From Streptomyces bungoensis (GTDB lineage: Bacteria; Actinomycetota; Actinomycetes; Streptomycetales; Streptomycetaceae), in assembly GCF_001514215.1 (NCBI RefSeq), contig NZ_KQ948871.1, positions 62,001 through 126,000 of the forward strand: a DNA stretch of 64,000 bases, given 5' to 3'. This document shows, piece by piece, positions 16,639 to 25,327 of the stretch. Positions within the stretch are counted from its first letter, which is position 1, and every line of letters begins with the position of its first letter. The translations under genes and the position numbers were made by a program. The notes below the pieces were generated by a model. It saw nothing but the letters and a program-made list of their open reading frames with translations. It searched no databases and had not been told where the DNA came from.

Positions 16639-18093
16639 TCACTTCAGCGCGGCCCGCATCATCGCCCGGGCCACCGGCGCGGCCAGCCCGTTGCCGCTGA
16701 CCTCGGAGCGGGCCGCGTCCGACTGCTCGACCATCACGGCGACGGCGACCTCCTTGCCGCTGCTGTCCGACTTGCCGTACGACGTGAACCACGCGTACGG
16801 CGTCTTGCTGTTGTTCTCGCCGTGCTGGGCGGTACCGGTCTTGCCGCCGACGGTCACCCCGTCGATCAGGGCGTTGGTGCCGGTGCCGTCCCGCACCACC
16901 GTCTCCATGGCGGACCGCAGCTGCCCGGCGGTGGCGGAACTGATGACCTGCTTCGACCCGGCGTCGGAGTCGTAGTCCTGCAGCACCTCGCCGCCGCTGT
17001 CGGTGACCCGGGACACCATGTGCGGCGAGACCAGCTTGCCGCCGTTGGCGATGGCGGCCGACACCATGGCCATCTGCAGGGGCGTCGCGGTGACGTCGAA
17101 CTGGCCGATGCCGGACAGCGCGGTCTGCGCCTTGTCCATGCCGGAGGGGTACACGCTCGCGTAGGCCCGCACCGGCACGTCCAGCTTGTCGTCGTTGAAG
17201 CCGAACTTCTCGGCCATGGCCCGGACCTTGTCCTGGCCGAGGTCGACGGCCATCTTGCCGAAGACGTTGTTGCAGGAGTACTGCAGGGCCACCCGGATCG
17301 AGGCGTTCTCGCAGGGAGCGGAGGCGCTCTCGTTGCGCAGTGGCTTCGTCGAGCCCGGCAGCGTGTACGGGTCGGGGCTGTCGGTGTGCTGGTCCGCGTC
17401 GCGGTACAGCCCGTCCTCCAGCGCGGCCGCCGCCACGACCAGTTTGAACGTCGAGCCGGGCGGCAGCGGCTGGCGCAGGGCCCGGTTGGTGAGCGGCTTG
17501 TCCTGGTCGGCGTTCAGCTTCTGCCAGGCCGACCCGGCGGTGTTGGCGTCGGTGAGCGACGAGGGGTCGTACGACGGTGTCGAGACCACCGCGAGGATCC
17601 TCCCGGTCTTCGGGTCGACGGCGACGGCCCCGCCCTTCTTGCCGCCCAGCGCCCGGTACGCCGCCTTCTGCACCGCCGGGTCGATCGTCGTCAGCACGTT
17701 CCCCGGATCGGCGCGCCGCCCGGTGACGGTGTCCATCACGTTCTTCAGCCGGTTGTCGGTGCCGTCGAGCAGATCCTGGTAGATGCCCTCCAGCTGGGTG
17801 GGCGCGTAGGCCTGCGAGGCATAGCCCGTCACGGCCGCGTACAGCTCGCCCTGCGTGTAGGTCCGCTTGTACGCGAGGTCGCTCCCCTTCGTCCGGGCCG
17901 AGCCGGTGATCGCGCTCCCGGCCACGATGATGTTGCCGAGCGGCCGCGAGTACGTGGCGATCGCGTTCCGCCGGTTGTCGTTGTCGTCCGCGAGGGCCTT
18001 GCCGTCGTAGTACTGCACCCAGGTCGCCCTGACCAGCAGGGCGAGTACGAGCAGCAGCGCGAAGACGGACGCCCGCCTGATCGTCTTGTTCAT
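16639..18093 (-). CDS. Penicillin-binding protein 2 (PbpA type transpeptidase)
   Basis: 484-residue membrane-anchored D,D-transpeptidase. N-terminal signal anchor is about residues 8-24, then the non-catalytic domain and transpeptidase domain with SxxK STFK (Ser214), SxN SCN (273) and KTG (418, GGKTGTAQ). It cross-links peptidoglycan; homologues with this MNKTIRRA start accompany SEDS proteins, but no such partner is adjacent. The ATG at 18093 is preferred on family resemblance; an in-frame GTG at 18117 would add eight residues. Confidence 0.9.
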   Translation of the reverse strand: MNKTIRRASVFALLLVLALLVRATWVQYYDGKALADDNDNRRNAIATYSRPLGNIIVAGSAITGSARTKGSDLAYKRTYTQGELYAAVTGYASQAYAPTQLEGIYQDLLDGTDNRLKNVMDTVTGRRADPGNVLTTIDPAVQKAAYRALGGKKGGAVAVDPKTGRILAVVSTPSYDPSSLTDANTAGSAWQKLNADQDKPLTNRALRQPLPPGSTFKLVVAAAALEDGLYRDADQHTDSPDPYTLPGSTKPLRNESASAPCENASIRVALQYSCNNVFGKMAVDLGQDKVRAMAEKFGFNDDKLDVPVRAYASVYPSGMDKAQTALSGIGQFDVTATPLQMAMVSAAIANGGKLVSPHMVSRVTDSGGEVLQDYDSDAGSKQVISSATAGQLRSAMETVVRDGTGTNALIDGVTVGGKTGTAQHGENNSKTPYAWFTSYGKSDSSGKEVAVAVMVEQSDAARSEVSGNGLAAPVARAMMRAALK

Positions 18094-18185
18094 GCCGCTG
18101 GTGAAGACGAGCGGCACGAGGGCATCCGTTCCCGTACGCCGGTTTTCTCATCGAGGGTTCAGGAAGCGGCCCGCACGCCGTCGGC

Positions 18186-18656
18186 TCACTCCTCGAGGAC
18201 GAGGATCACCTCGTCGATCTCCTCGCCCCGCCCGGCGGCGTACCCGCGCGCCCGGGCGCTCTCCAGGAACCCGCACTTGTGCAGCACCCGCAGCGATCCG
18301 GTGTTGTCGGCCGCCGCCCGGGCGTACAGCGGGCGCTCGGGCACCTCGGCCAGCAGGGCCCGCAGCGCGGCCGTCGCCACGCCCCGCCCCCAGTAGATGC
18401 GGTCGATCCAGTAGGTCACCTCGCGCTCGCCGGCCACCCCGTAGACCGCCGCGCTGCCCGCCACCTGCCCGTCGGCCAGGACCGTGCGCAGCACGTCGGA
18501 GGAGGCGCGCAGACGCTTCCAGTGGACCGCGAAGGCCGCGCTGTCGTAGGGGTCCTCCGGTCCGAAGGCGGCCATCCGCACCGCCTCCGGATCCGTCATC
18601 TGCCGGAAGAAGACCGGTAGATCGCTGTCCTCCACGGCACGCAGCGCGATGTCCAT
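18186..18656 (-). CDS. GNAT-family N-acetyltransferase
   Basis: 156 residues. The acetyl-CoA loop is WGRGVATAALRALL (about residues 90-103), preceded by strand VTYWIDRIY and followed by AADNTGSLRVLHKCGF, the classic RimJ/RimL-like small acetyltransferase layout. Substrate unknown. It lies 92 bases before the penicillin-binding protein on the same strand and may share its transcript. Confidence 0.85.
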   Translation of the reverse strand: MDIALRAVEDSDLPVFFRQMTDPEAVRMAAFGPEDPYDSAAFAVHWKRLRASSDVLRTVLADGQVAGSAAVYGVAGEREVTYWIDRIYWGRGVATAALRALLAEVPERPLYARAAADNTGSLRVLHKCGFLESARARGYAAGRGEEIDEVILVLEE

Positions 18657-18696
18657 GGCGCAGAGCCTACGCGGTTCCCGCCGCGGCGGACCCCGC

Positions 18697-19467
18697 TCAG
18701 AGCCTGCGGGTCGCCAGCGTCAGCCGGTCCCGGGCGTCGAACAGCGCGTCCTTGATCAGCTGTTCGTGGGCCGGGGTCAGCCGGGCCACCGGGACCGAGC
18801 AGCTGATGGCGTCGCGGGCGGGGGTGCGGTAGGGGATCGCCACGCCGAAGCAGCGCAGGCCCAGCGTGTTCTCCTCGCGGTCGACGGCGAAGCCCTGTTC
18901 GCGGATCTGGTGCAGCTCCTCGATCAGCTTCTCGCGGTCGGTGATGGTGTGCTCGGTGAGCGCAGGCAACGTCTCCGGCAGGAGCTTGCGGACCTGCTCG
19001 TCGGTGTGGGTGGCGAGCAGCGCCTTGCCCAGCGAGGTCGAGTGCGCGGGCAGCCGGCGGCCGACCCGGGTGAAGGGGCGCAGGTAGTGCTGCGACTGCC
19101 GGGTGGCCAGGTAGACGACGTTCGTGCCGTCCAGGCGGGCCAGGTGGATGGTCTCCGTGGTGTCGTCGGAGAGGCGGTCCAGGGTCGGCCGGGCGGACGC
19201 GACCACCTCGTCGCCGTCGATGTAGGACGTGCCCACCAGCAGCGCCCGCACCCCGATGCCGTACCGCGTCCCCGTCGCGTCGGTCTCCACCCAGCCCAGC
19301 TCCACGAGGGTGCGCAGCAGCATGTAGAGGCTCGACTTGGGGTACCCCACGGCCTCCTGCACGGCCGCGAGCGAGTGCATACCGGGCTTCCCGGCGAAGT
19401 ACTCGAGCAATTCAACGGTCCGCACCGCGGACTTGACCTGCGCGCCGCCTGTCTCGCCTGCCGACAT
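18697..19467 (-). CDS. IclR-family transcriptional regulator
   Basis: 256 residues. The winged helix-turn-helix is residues 10-75 (VKSAVRTVELLEYFAGKPG, then YPKSSLYMLLRTLVELGW). The C-terminal IclR effector domain includes GTSYIDGDEVVASARPTLDRLSD and the HSTSLGKALLA segment. ATG at 19467 chosen because the domain starts immediately after; upstream in-frame sequence lacks family similarity. It is divergent from the semialdehyde dehydrogenase gene and very probably controls it through the palindrome at 19533. A sugar-acid catabolite is the likely effector (inference). Confidence 0.88.
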   Translation of the reverse strand: MSAGETGGAQVKSAVRTVELLEYFAGKPGMHSLAAVQEAVGYPKSSLYMLLRTLVELGWVETDATGTRYGIGVRALLVGTSYIDGDEVVASARPTLDRLSDDTTETIHLARLDGTNVVYLATRQSQHYLRPFTRVGRRLPAHSTSLGKALLATHTDEQVRKLLPETLPALTEHTITDREKLIEELHQIREQGFAVDREENTLGLRCFGVAIPYRTPARDAISCSVPVARLTPAHEQLIKDALFDARDRLTLATRRL

Positions 19468-19532
19468 CGCCCTTGACCCCTTCGTTCGCCGGGAAATAGT
19501 CTCCGAGCAGCACATTCATCATCAGAGACAGT

Positions 19533-19548
19533 GTTCAGTATATCGAAC
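19533..19548. promoter_or_regulatory. Candidate IclR operator in divergent promoter
   Basis: GTTCAGTATATCGAAC, an imperfect 16-bp palindrome (GTTC....GAAC arms, AT-rich centre) in the 132-base gap between the divergent IclR and aldehyde dehydrogenase genes. The AT-rich centre stands out in this GC-rich region and the position suits repression of both promoters. Confidence 0.55.
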
Positions 19549-19599
19549 GCGGCTGATGGTTGACCCAGGTAATGCGGTTTTTGACGGGAGGAACCCGCG

Positions 19600-21129
19600 G
19601 TGGCAGCAGCACCAGTCTGGAGTGTCGACCCGCGCACCGGGAAGCAGCGCGAACAGGTCGCGGTGGAGGCCACGGCCGAGGAGGTGGACGCCGCCGTCCG
19701 CGCGGCCCACGCCGCCCGCGGCTCGCTGGCCGACCGCGCCGTCCGCTCCGCGTTCCTGCGCTCGGCCGCCGCCGGGCTGGAAGCGGCCAGGGACGAGCTG
19801 ATCGAGGTCGCCGACGCCGAGACGGCGCTCGGCTCCGTCCGGCTGACCGGCGAACTCGCCCGGACGGCGTACCAGCTGCGCGCGTTCGCCGGCATCGTCG
19901 ACGAGGGGGCCTTCCTCGACGTCATCATCAACCACCCCGACGACACCGCCACCCCGCCCGTCCCGGACCTGCGCCGCTACAAGGTGCCGCTGGGCGTCGT
20001 CGCCGTCTACTCCGCCTCCAACTTCCCCTTCGCCTTCTCCGTCGCCGGCGGCGACACCGCGAGCGCGCTGGCCGCGGGCTGCCCTGTGGTCGTCAAGGCC
20101 CACCCCGACCACCCGGCCCTGTCCGAGCTGGTCGCCGGGGTGCTGCGCCGGGCCGCCGCCGGGCACGGCATCCCCGAGGGCGTCGTCGGTCTCGTGCACG
20201 GCTTCACGGCGGGCGTCGAGCTGATCAAGCACCCGCTGGTCGCCGCCGCTGGCTTCACCGGGTCCGTGCGGGGCGGGCGGGCCCTGTTCGACGCGGCCGC
20301 CGCGCGCCCGGTGCCGATCCCGTTCCACGGCGAACTGGGCTCGCTGAACCCGGTCGTGGTCACCGAGGCGGCCGCCGCCGAGCGGGCCGAGGCCATCGGC
20401 TCCGGGCTCGCCGGGTCGATGACCCTGGGCACCGGGCAGTTCTGCGTCAAGCCGGGCCTGGTCCTGGTGCCGGCGGGCGCGGCCGGCGACGGCCTGGTCA
20501 AGGCCCTCACGGACGCCGTCGGCGACACCGGCGCGGGCGTGCTGCTCGACCACCGGATGCGGGACGACTTCGTCGCCGGAGTCGCCGAGCGCGCGGAGCT
20601 GGACGGCGTCGAGGCCCCGGTGACCCCGGGCGCGGGCGGCGAGCACACCGTCAGCGCGGGCTTCCTGACGGTCCCGGCGGCCCGGCTGGCCGAGGAGGGG
20701 GCGTACGACCTGCTCCTGGAGGAGTGCTTCGGCCCGGTCACCGTGGTGGTGCGCTACGCGGACGACGGCGAGGCCAGCGCGGTCCTGTCGCGCCTGCCGG
20801 GCAACCTCACCGCCACCGTGCACCTGTCCGCCGAGGAGGCCGCCGGCGAGGGCCGGGGCGCGGAGATCCTGGCGGAACTGACCCCGCTCGCGGGCCGCGT
20901 CCTGGTGAACGGCTGGCCCACGGGTGTCGCGGTCGCCCCGGCCCAGCACCACGGCGGCCCCTACCCCGCGACCACGTCCACCTCCACCTCCGTGGGCGGC
21001 ACGGCCATCGAGCGGTGGCTGCGCCCGGTCGCCTACCAGAACGCGCCCGAGGCGCTGCTGCCCGCGGAGCTCCGCGACGACAACCCCCTCGGGCTGCCCC
21101 GGCGGTTCAACGGCGTGCTGGAGCGGTAG
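19600..21129 (+). CDS. Aldehyde dehydrogenase, 2-oxoglutarate semialdehyde type
   Basis: 509-residue NADP-type aldehyde dehydrogenase. Key sites: SASNFPFAFS (Asn141), ELGSLNP (Glu245 general base) and GTGQFCVKPG (Cys282 nucleophile). This sequence style is that of alpha-ketoglutaric semialdehyde (2,5-dioxovalerate) dehydrogenases, the last step of non-phosphorylative arabinose, galacturonate and glucarate breakdown. That fits the dehydratase and DapA-family genes at the left end of the window. GTG start with GGGAGG 8 bases upstream. Divergent IclR regulator. Confidence 0.9.
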   Translation: MAAAPVWSVDPRTGKQREQVAVEATAEEVDAAVRAAHAARGSLADRAVRSAFLRSAAAGLEAARDELIEVADAETALGSVRLTGELARTAYQLRAFAGIVDEGAFLDVIINHPDDTATPPVPDLRRYKVPLGVVAVYSASNFPFAFSVAGGDTASALAAGCPVVVKAHPDHPALSELVAGVLRRAAAGHGIPEGVVGLVHGFTAGVELIKHPLVAAAGFTGSVRGGRALFDAAAARPVPIPFHGELGSLNPVVVTEAAAAERAEAIGSGLAGSMTLGTGQFCVKPGLVLVPAGAAGDGLVKALTDAVGDTGAGVLLDHRMRDDFVAGVAERAELDGVEAPVTPGAGGEHTVSAGFLTVPAARLAEEGAYDLLLEECFGPVTVVVRYADDGEASAVLSRLPGNLTATVHLSAEEAAGEGRGAEILAELTPLAGRVLVNGWPTGVAVAPAQHHGGPYPATTSTSTSVGGTAIERWLRPVAYQNAPEALLPAELRDDNPLGLPRRFNGVLER

Positions 21130-21138
21130 CGTCGGCCG

Positions 21139-21747
21139 ATGGACATGGAGCTTCCCGAACTGCCCTTCCCCCTGCGGACCTACGGGCCCGACGGCGACTG
21201 GTCCTACGACGACGGCGTGCTCACCGGGTGGGCCGGACCCCGGCAGGACCGGTTCGTGCCGCCCACCGGGGAGGCGCTGGACACCGCCTCCGACGCGCCC
21301 CGCCTGCTCGGGGCGCCCGAGGGCGACTTCCGGCTGAGCGCCCGGGTGACGGTGGGCTTCAACGGGGCCTTCGACGCCGGGGTCCTCTACGTCCACGTCG
21401 GCGACCGGGCCTGGGCCAAGCTCTGCCTGGAGTACTCCCCGGACGTGCCCACCGTCTGCACGGTGGTCACCCGGGGACACTCCGACGACGCCAACTCCTT
21501 CACCGTGGACGGCAGCTCGGTCTGGCTGCGGGTCAGCCGCACCGGCCGGGCCTTCGCCTTCCACGCCTCCCGCGACGGCGAGCACTGGACCTTCGTCCGG
21601 CTGTTCACCCTGGGCGGCGAGAAGGAGACGGGCGCCGCCCTGGTCGGCTTCATGACCCAGGCCCCCCTGGGCGAGGGCTGCGTCGTCACCTACGACCACC
21701 TGGACTTCCGGCCCGGCTGGCCGGACGACCTGCGTGACGGCGGCTGA
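21139..21747 (+). CDS. DUF1349 concanavalin-like protein
   Basis: 202 residues forming a beta-sandwich of the DUF1349 family (relatives of yeast regulation-of-enolase protein 1). Typical blocks are YDDGVLTGWAGPRQDRFVPP, DAGVLYVHVGDRAWAKLCLEYSP and SVWLRVSRTGRAFAFHASRDG. No signal peptide. Only 9 bases after the dehydrogenase stop, so co-transcribed; a sugar-binding accessory role is guesswork. Confidence 0.8.
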   Translation: MDMELPELPFPLRTYGPDGDWSYDDGVLTGWAGPRQDRFVPPTGEALDTASDAPRLLGAPEGDFRLSARVTVGFNGAFDAGVLYVHVGDRAWAKLCLEYSPDVPTVCTVVTRGHSDDANSFTVDGSSVWLRVSRTGRAFAFHASRDGEHWTFVRLFTLGGEKETGAALVGFMTQAPLGEGCVVTYDHLDFRPGWPDDLRDGG

Positions 21748-21805
21748 GGGCGGGCGCCGGCCCCGGCCCGGAACCGGGTCCGGCGGACGCCGCGTCCTGT
21801 CTCGC

Positions 21806-22312
21806 ATGATCAGCGATCGTGTGCACGACGCCCTGGTGATCCGCACCGCCCTGCCCGCCGAGGCCGAGACCGTCGCCGCCCTGCACCTGCGGGCACGCTC
21901 GACCTACTACCCGGACGGCGTACCCGATGCCGGCACCGACTGGGCCGAGGCCTGGCGCGGCTCCCTCCGGCGCCCCGGGGCGCGGGTGCTCTGCGCCGTC
22001 GAGCGGGGCCGGATCGTCGCCGTCGCGTCCTTCCGCACCCCGGACGGCGCACCCGCGGACACGGTGAAGCTCTTCCAGTTCCACGTCGACCCCGGCCGCT
22101 GGCGCTCCGGCATCGGCACGGCCCTGCACGCGGCCTGCGTGGAGGAGTGGCGGGCCGACGGCAGACGGCGGGCGGTGCTGGAGGTGCACGCGGGCAACCG
22201 GCGCGCCCAGGCCTTCTACGCCCGCCGGGGCTGGCTCCCCGACCCGGAGAACCCGCCCGCCGAGGGCGACCACCACCTGTACCTGCGGTACGCCGTGGAG
22301 CCCCGGGAATGA
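21806..22312 (+). CDS. GNAT-family N-acetyltransferase
   Basis: 168 residues with the acetyl-CoA motif RSGIGTALHAACVEEW (about 96-111) and the C-terminal VHAGNRRAQAFYARRGW. ATG at 21806 preferred; an in-frame start at 21734 would overlap the DUF1349 gene and add a non-conserved Arg/Gly-rich stretch. Substrate unknown. Confidence 0.82.
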   Translation: MISDRVHDALVIRTALPAEAETVAALHLRARSTYYPDGVPDAGTDWAEAWRGSLRRPGARVLCAVERGRIVAVASFRTPDGAPADTVKLFQFHVDPGRWRSGIGTALHAACVEEWRADGRRRAVLEVHAGNRRAQAFYARRGWLPDPENPPAEGDHHLYLRYAVEPRE

Positions 22313-22386
22313 AGCGCTCTGCTTGAACGTTCATGTACCGGGCGGAGAGGGTCTCCGTGCCGTACGAGCTGGAGTGAGCCGAGAGC

Positions 22387-23106
22387 ATGCGCGTCGAAAT
22401 CTGGAGCGACATCGCCTGTCCGTGGTGCTACGTGGGAAAGGCCCGCTTCGAGAAGGCGCTCGCGGCCTTCCCGCACCGCGAGCAGGTCGAGGTGGTGCAC
22501 CGCTCCTTCGAACTGGACCCCGGCCGCGCCAAGGGCGACGTCCAGCCGGTGATCACCATGCTCACCCGGAAGTACGGCATGAGCGAGGCACAGGCCCGGG
22601 CCGGCGAGGACAACCTGGGCGCCCAGGCCGCCGCCGAGGGCCTGGACTACCGCACCCGGGGCCGCGACCACGGCAGCACCTTCGACATGCACCGCCTGCT
22701 GCACCTCGCCAAGGAGCAGGGCCGGCAGGACCAGCTCATCCAGACCCTGTACCGGGCCAACTTCGCCGAGGAGCGCTCCGTCTTCACCGAGGGCGACGAA
22801 CGCCTGGTGGAGCTGGCCACCGAGGCCGGGCTGGACGCCGAGGCCGCCCGCAAGGTGCTCGCCGACCCGGACGCCTACGCCGACGAGGTCCGCGCCGACG
22901 AGCGCGAGGCCGCCGAGCTCGGCGCCACCGGGGTGCCCTTCTTCGTCCTCGACCGGAAGTACGGCGTCTCCGGCGCCCAGCCCGCCGAGGTCTTCACCCG
23001 GGCGCTGACCCAGGCCTGGGGCGAGCGGCCCCCGCTGCGGCCGGTCGGCCAGGGTGACGCCGAGGCCTGCGGCCCGGACGGGTGCGCGGTGCCCCAGCAG
23101 GACTGA
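22387..23106 (+). CDS. DsbA-family oxidoreductase (FrnE-like)
   Basis: 239-residue thioredoxin-fold protein with the active site CPWC at residues 11-14 and a central helical insertion, followed by the cis-proline loop ATGVPFFVLDRKYGVSGAQ. Cytosolic (no signal), related to FrnE/polyketide-associated disulfide isomerases. The C-terminus carries an extra ACGPDGCAVPQQD tail with two cysteines. The 74-base gap upstream contains a TGAACGTTCA palindrome (22324-22333). Confidence 0.9.
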   Translation: MRVEIWSDIACPWCYVGKARFEKALAAFPHREQVEVVHRSFELDPGRAKGDVQPVITMLTRKYGMSEAQARAGEDNLGAQAAAEGLDYRTRGRDHGSTFDMHRLLHLAKEQGRQDQLIQTLYRANFAEERSVFTEGDERLVELATEAGLDAEAARKVLADPDAYADEVRADEREAAELGATGVPFFVLDRKYGVSGAQPAEVFTRALTQAWGERPPLRPVGQGDAEACGPDGCAVPQQD

Positions 23107-23201
23107 AACCGCAGGTCGGCGCGGACGTATAAGGATCGCTACGCGGACCTGCGCAAGAAATCGCGATGGACTGCGACTTCCGCGGGCCGCAGAGTGGACC
23201 C

Positions 23202-24263
23202 ATGGAGACCACGGAGACGTTCGAGAGCCTCGTCCGCGCCGAGTTCACCCCCAAGAGCATCTACCTGAACACCGCCAGCAACGGCCTGCTGCCCACCCGT
23301 ACCGTCACCGCCCTGCACGAGGCGGCGCTGCTGCGGGCCGAGGGCCGGCCGCTGCTCGCGCTCCACGAGGACGTGGAGGCCTGCCGGGCCGCCTACGCCC
23401 GGCTCGCCGGCGTCCCGGCCACGCGCGTGGCGGCCGGCGCCTCGGTCGCCGCCCACACCGGAGTGATCGCGGCCTCCCTGCCCCCGGGCGCCGAAGTCCT
23501 CACCGCCGAGGGCGACTTCACCTCCGTACTGAACCCCTTCCACGTCCGCGGTGACCTCAAGGTCCGCGCGGTCCCGGTGGAGCGGATCGCCGAGTCCGTC
23601 CGCCCCGGCACCGCGCTCGTCGCGGTCAGCGCCGCCCAGTCCGCCGACGGACGCGTCGCCGACCTGGCCGCCGTGCGCGAGGCCGCCCGCACGCACGGGG
23701 CCCGCACCTACGTCGACCACTCCCAGGCCGCCGGCTGGCTGCCGGTGGACGCGGCCGCCCACGACTTCACCGCCTGCGTCTCCTACAAGTTCCTGCTCGG
23801 CCCGCACGGGGCGGCCTTCCTCACGGTCCCCGAGGACTTCGGCGGGCTCACCCCGGGGCTCGCGGGCTGGGTCGCGGGGGAGCGGCCCTGGGACAGCTGC
23901 TACGGCCCGGTCGCCGAACTCGCCCACTCGGCACGGCGGTTCGACCTCACCCCCGCCCTGTTCACCTACGCCGGGCTGCGCCGCTCCCTCGAACTCCTCG
24001 AGGAGATCGGGGTGCCCGCCCTGCACGAGCACGCCGTCGCCCTCGCCGACCGGTTCCGCGCCGGGCTCGTGGACCTCGGCCGCGAGCCGCTGCCCGCCCC
24101 GGGCTCGGCGATCGTCTCCGTGCCGGGGCTCGGCGCCCGCCAGGAGGAGCTCAGCCGGGCCGGCATCGAGGTCTCCGACCGCGCGGGCAACCTGCGCGCG
24201 GCCTTCCACCTGTACAACACGGCAGCCGACGTGGACCGCCTGCTCGACGCGCTGTCGGACTGA
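23202..24263 (+). CDS. Class V aminotransferase
   Basis: 353-residue PLP-dependent fold-type I enzyme (cysteine desulfurase/isopenicillin N epimerase-like branch). PLP contacts: Asp172 and His173/Gln175 in VDHSQAAGW and Lys196 in VSYKFLLGPHG. The N-terminus YLNTASNGLLP is typical of the group. ATG at 23202 starts at conserved sequence. The upstream gap carries a TATAAG box at 23128-23133 within an 8-bp inverted repeat (23110-23117 with 23146-23153). Reaction not assignable. Confidence 0.85.
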   Translation: METTETFESLVRAEFTPKSIYLNTASNGLLPTRTVTALHEAALLRAEGRPLLALHEDVEACRAAYARLAGVPATRVAAGASVAAHTGVIAASLPPGAEVLTAEGDFTSVLNPFHVRGDLKVRAVPVERIAESVRPGTALVAVSAAQSADGRVADLAAVREAARTHGARTYVDHSQAAGWLPVDAAAHDFTACVSYKFLLGPHGAAFLTVPEDFGGLTPGLAGWVAGERPWDSCYGPVAELAHSARRFDLTPALFTYAGLRRSLELLEEIGVPALHEHAVALADRFRAGLVDLGREPLPAPGSAIVSVPGLGARQEELSRAGIEVSDRAGNLRAAFHLYNTAADVDRLLDALSD

Positions 24264-24277
24264 CCCCGGACACGGCG

Positions 24278-24321
24278 CCGGGCCGGGGCCTCCCGTCCCA
24301 CACGAGGAGGCCCCGGCCCGG
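24278..24321. terminator. Strong bidirectional terminator
   Basis: Perfect 16-bp stem, CCGGGCCGGGGCCTCC (24278-24293) with its complement at 24306-24321, and a 12-base loop. It separates the plus-strand aminotransferase (ends 24263) from the minus-strand ectoine operon. Confidence 0.88.
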
Positions 24322-24349
24322 TGGTCGGAGGGGTGTCACGTCGAGGCGG

Positions 24350-24388
24350 TCACCGCACGGGGGTGACGTCCCTGGCCCCGATGCCGCG
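24350..24388 (-). repeat. Diverged extra copy of the ectD 3' end
   Basis: Bases 24350-24383 match the end of ectD (24429-24462) at 29 of 34 positions, stop codon included. Read on the minus strand it ends IGARDVTPVR-stop; ectD ends IGARDFTPVR-stop. All but one of the codon differences are synonymous. Between the copies lies a palindromic element (24393-24399 CCGGGGG paired with 24404-24410). No start or upstream ectD sequence accompanies it, so it is a remnant or a displaced tail, not a gene. Confidence 0.8.
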
Positions 24389-24428
24389 TACTCCGGGGGA
24401 CGACCCCCGGACCCCCGGCCGGCCCGGC

Positions 24429-25322
24429 TCACCGCACGGGAGTGAAATCCCTCGCTCCGATGAACGCGGGCCGCCGCACCGGCGCCGCGAACGGCTCCAC
24501 CGCCGTGTTCTCCACGCTGTTGAACACGATGAAGACGTTGCTGCGCGGGAACGGCGTGATGTTGTCGCCGGAGCCGTGCATGCAGTTGCAGTCGAACCAG
24601 GTCGCCGAGCCCGCCCTGCCGGTGAACAGCCGGATGCCGTGCTCGCCCGCCAGCGCGGTGAGCGCCTCGTCGGACGGCGTGCCCGCGTCCTGCATCTGCA
24701 GCGACTTCTTGTAGTTGTCCTCGGGCGTCGCGCCGGCGCAGCCCAGGAACGTCCGGTGGGAGCCCGGCATGATCATCAGACCGCCGTTGGTGTCGTGGTT
24801 CTCGGTCAGCGCGATCGAGACGGACACCGTGCGCATGTTCGGCAGGCCGTCCTCGGCGTGCCAGGTCTCGAAGTCCGAGTGCCAGTAGAAGCCGCTCGCG
24901 CCGAAACCGGGCTTGACGTTGATCCGGGACTGGTGGACGTACACGTCCGAGCCCAGGATCTGCCGGGCGCGGCCGACCACGCGCTCGTCGCGCACCAGCC
25001 GCGCGAACACCTCGCTGATCCGGTGCACCTCGAAGACGGACCGGATCTCCTTCGACCTCGGCTCCACGACGGAGCGCTCGTCGGCGCGGATCGCCGGGTC
25101 GGAGACGAGCCGGTCCAGCTCACGCCGGTAGACCTCGACCTCGTCCGGGGTGATGAGCTGGTCGACGGTGAGGAAGCCGTCGCGCTCGTACGTCTGCAGG
25201 TCGGTGGTGGAGACCGGCCCCGGGGTGTCCGGGGAGCCCCAGACGACCGGGTCCTGGCGCGGGACGGTCACCTCGCTGGTGCCGCGGGTCGGGTAGAGGT
25301 CCTTCACGGGGGCGGTGGTCAT
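24429..25322 (-). CDS. ectD: Ectoine 5-hydroxylase
   Basis: 297-residue Fe(II)/2-oxoglutarate dioxygenase converting ectoine to 5-hydroxyectoine. The EctD signature FYWHSDFETWHAEDGLPNMR (145-164) gives iron ligands His148 and Asp150; the distal histidine is His249 in CMHGSGDN. ATG at 25322, 5 bases after the ectC stop. Last gene of the ect operon, followed by a second, partial copy of its own 3' end and a strong hairpin. Codons of the last ten residues (GGA, GAT, ACT) are less GC-rich than in that extra copy. Confidence 0.96.
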   Translation of the reverse strand: MTTAPVKDLYPTRGTSEVTVPRQDPVVWGSPDTPGPVSTTDLQTYERDGFLTVDQLITPDEVEVYRRELDRLVSDPAIRADERSVVEPRSKEIRSVFEVHRISEVFARLVRDERVVGRARQILGSDVYVHQSRINVKPGFGASGFYWHSDFETWHAEDGLPNMRTVSVSIALTENHDTNGGLMIMPGSHRTFLGCAGATPEDNYKKSLQMQDAGTPSDEALTALAGEHGIRLFTGRAGSATWFDCNCMHGSGDNITPFPRSNVFIVFNSVENTAVEPFAAPVRRPAFIGARDFTPVR

Positions 25323-25327
25323 GGTCC

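Noticed and set aside
19522..21846. 774-codon minus-strand open frame
   Set aside because: Antisense to the aldehyde dehydrogenase, whose catalytic motifs are intact; no motif in the antisense product.
22324..22333. TGAACGTTCA palindrome before the DsbA-family gene
   Set aside because: A 10-base palindrome can arise by chance; no promoter geometry or regulator nearby supports it as an operator.
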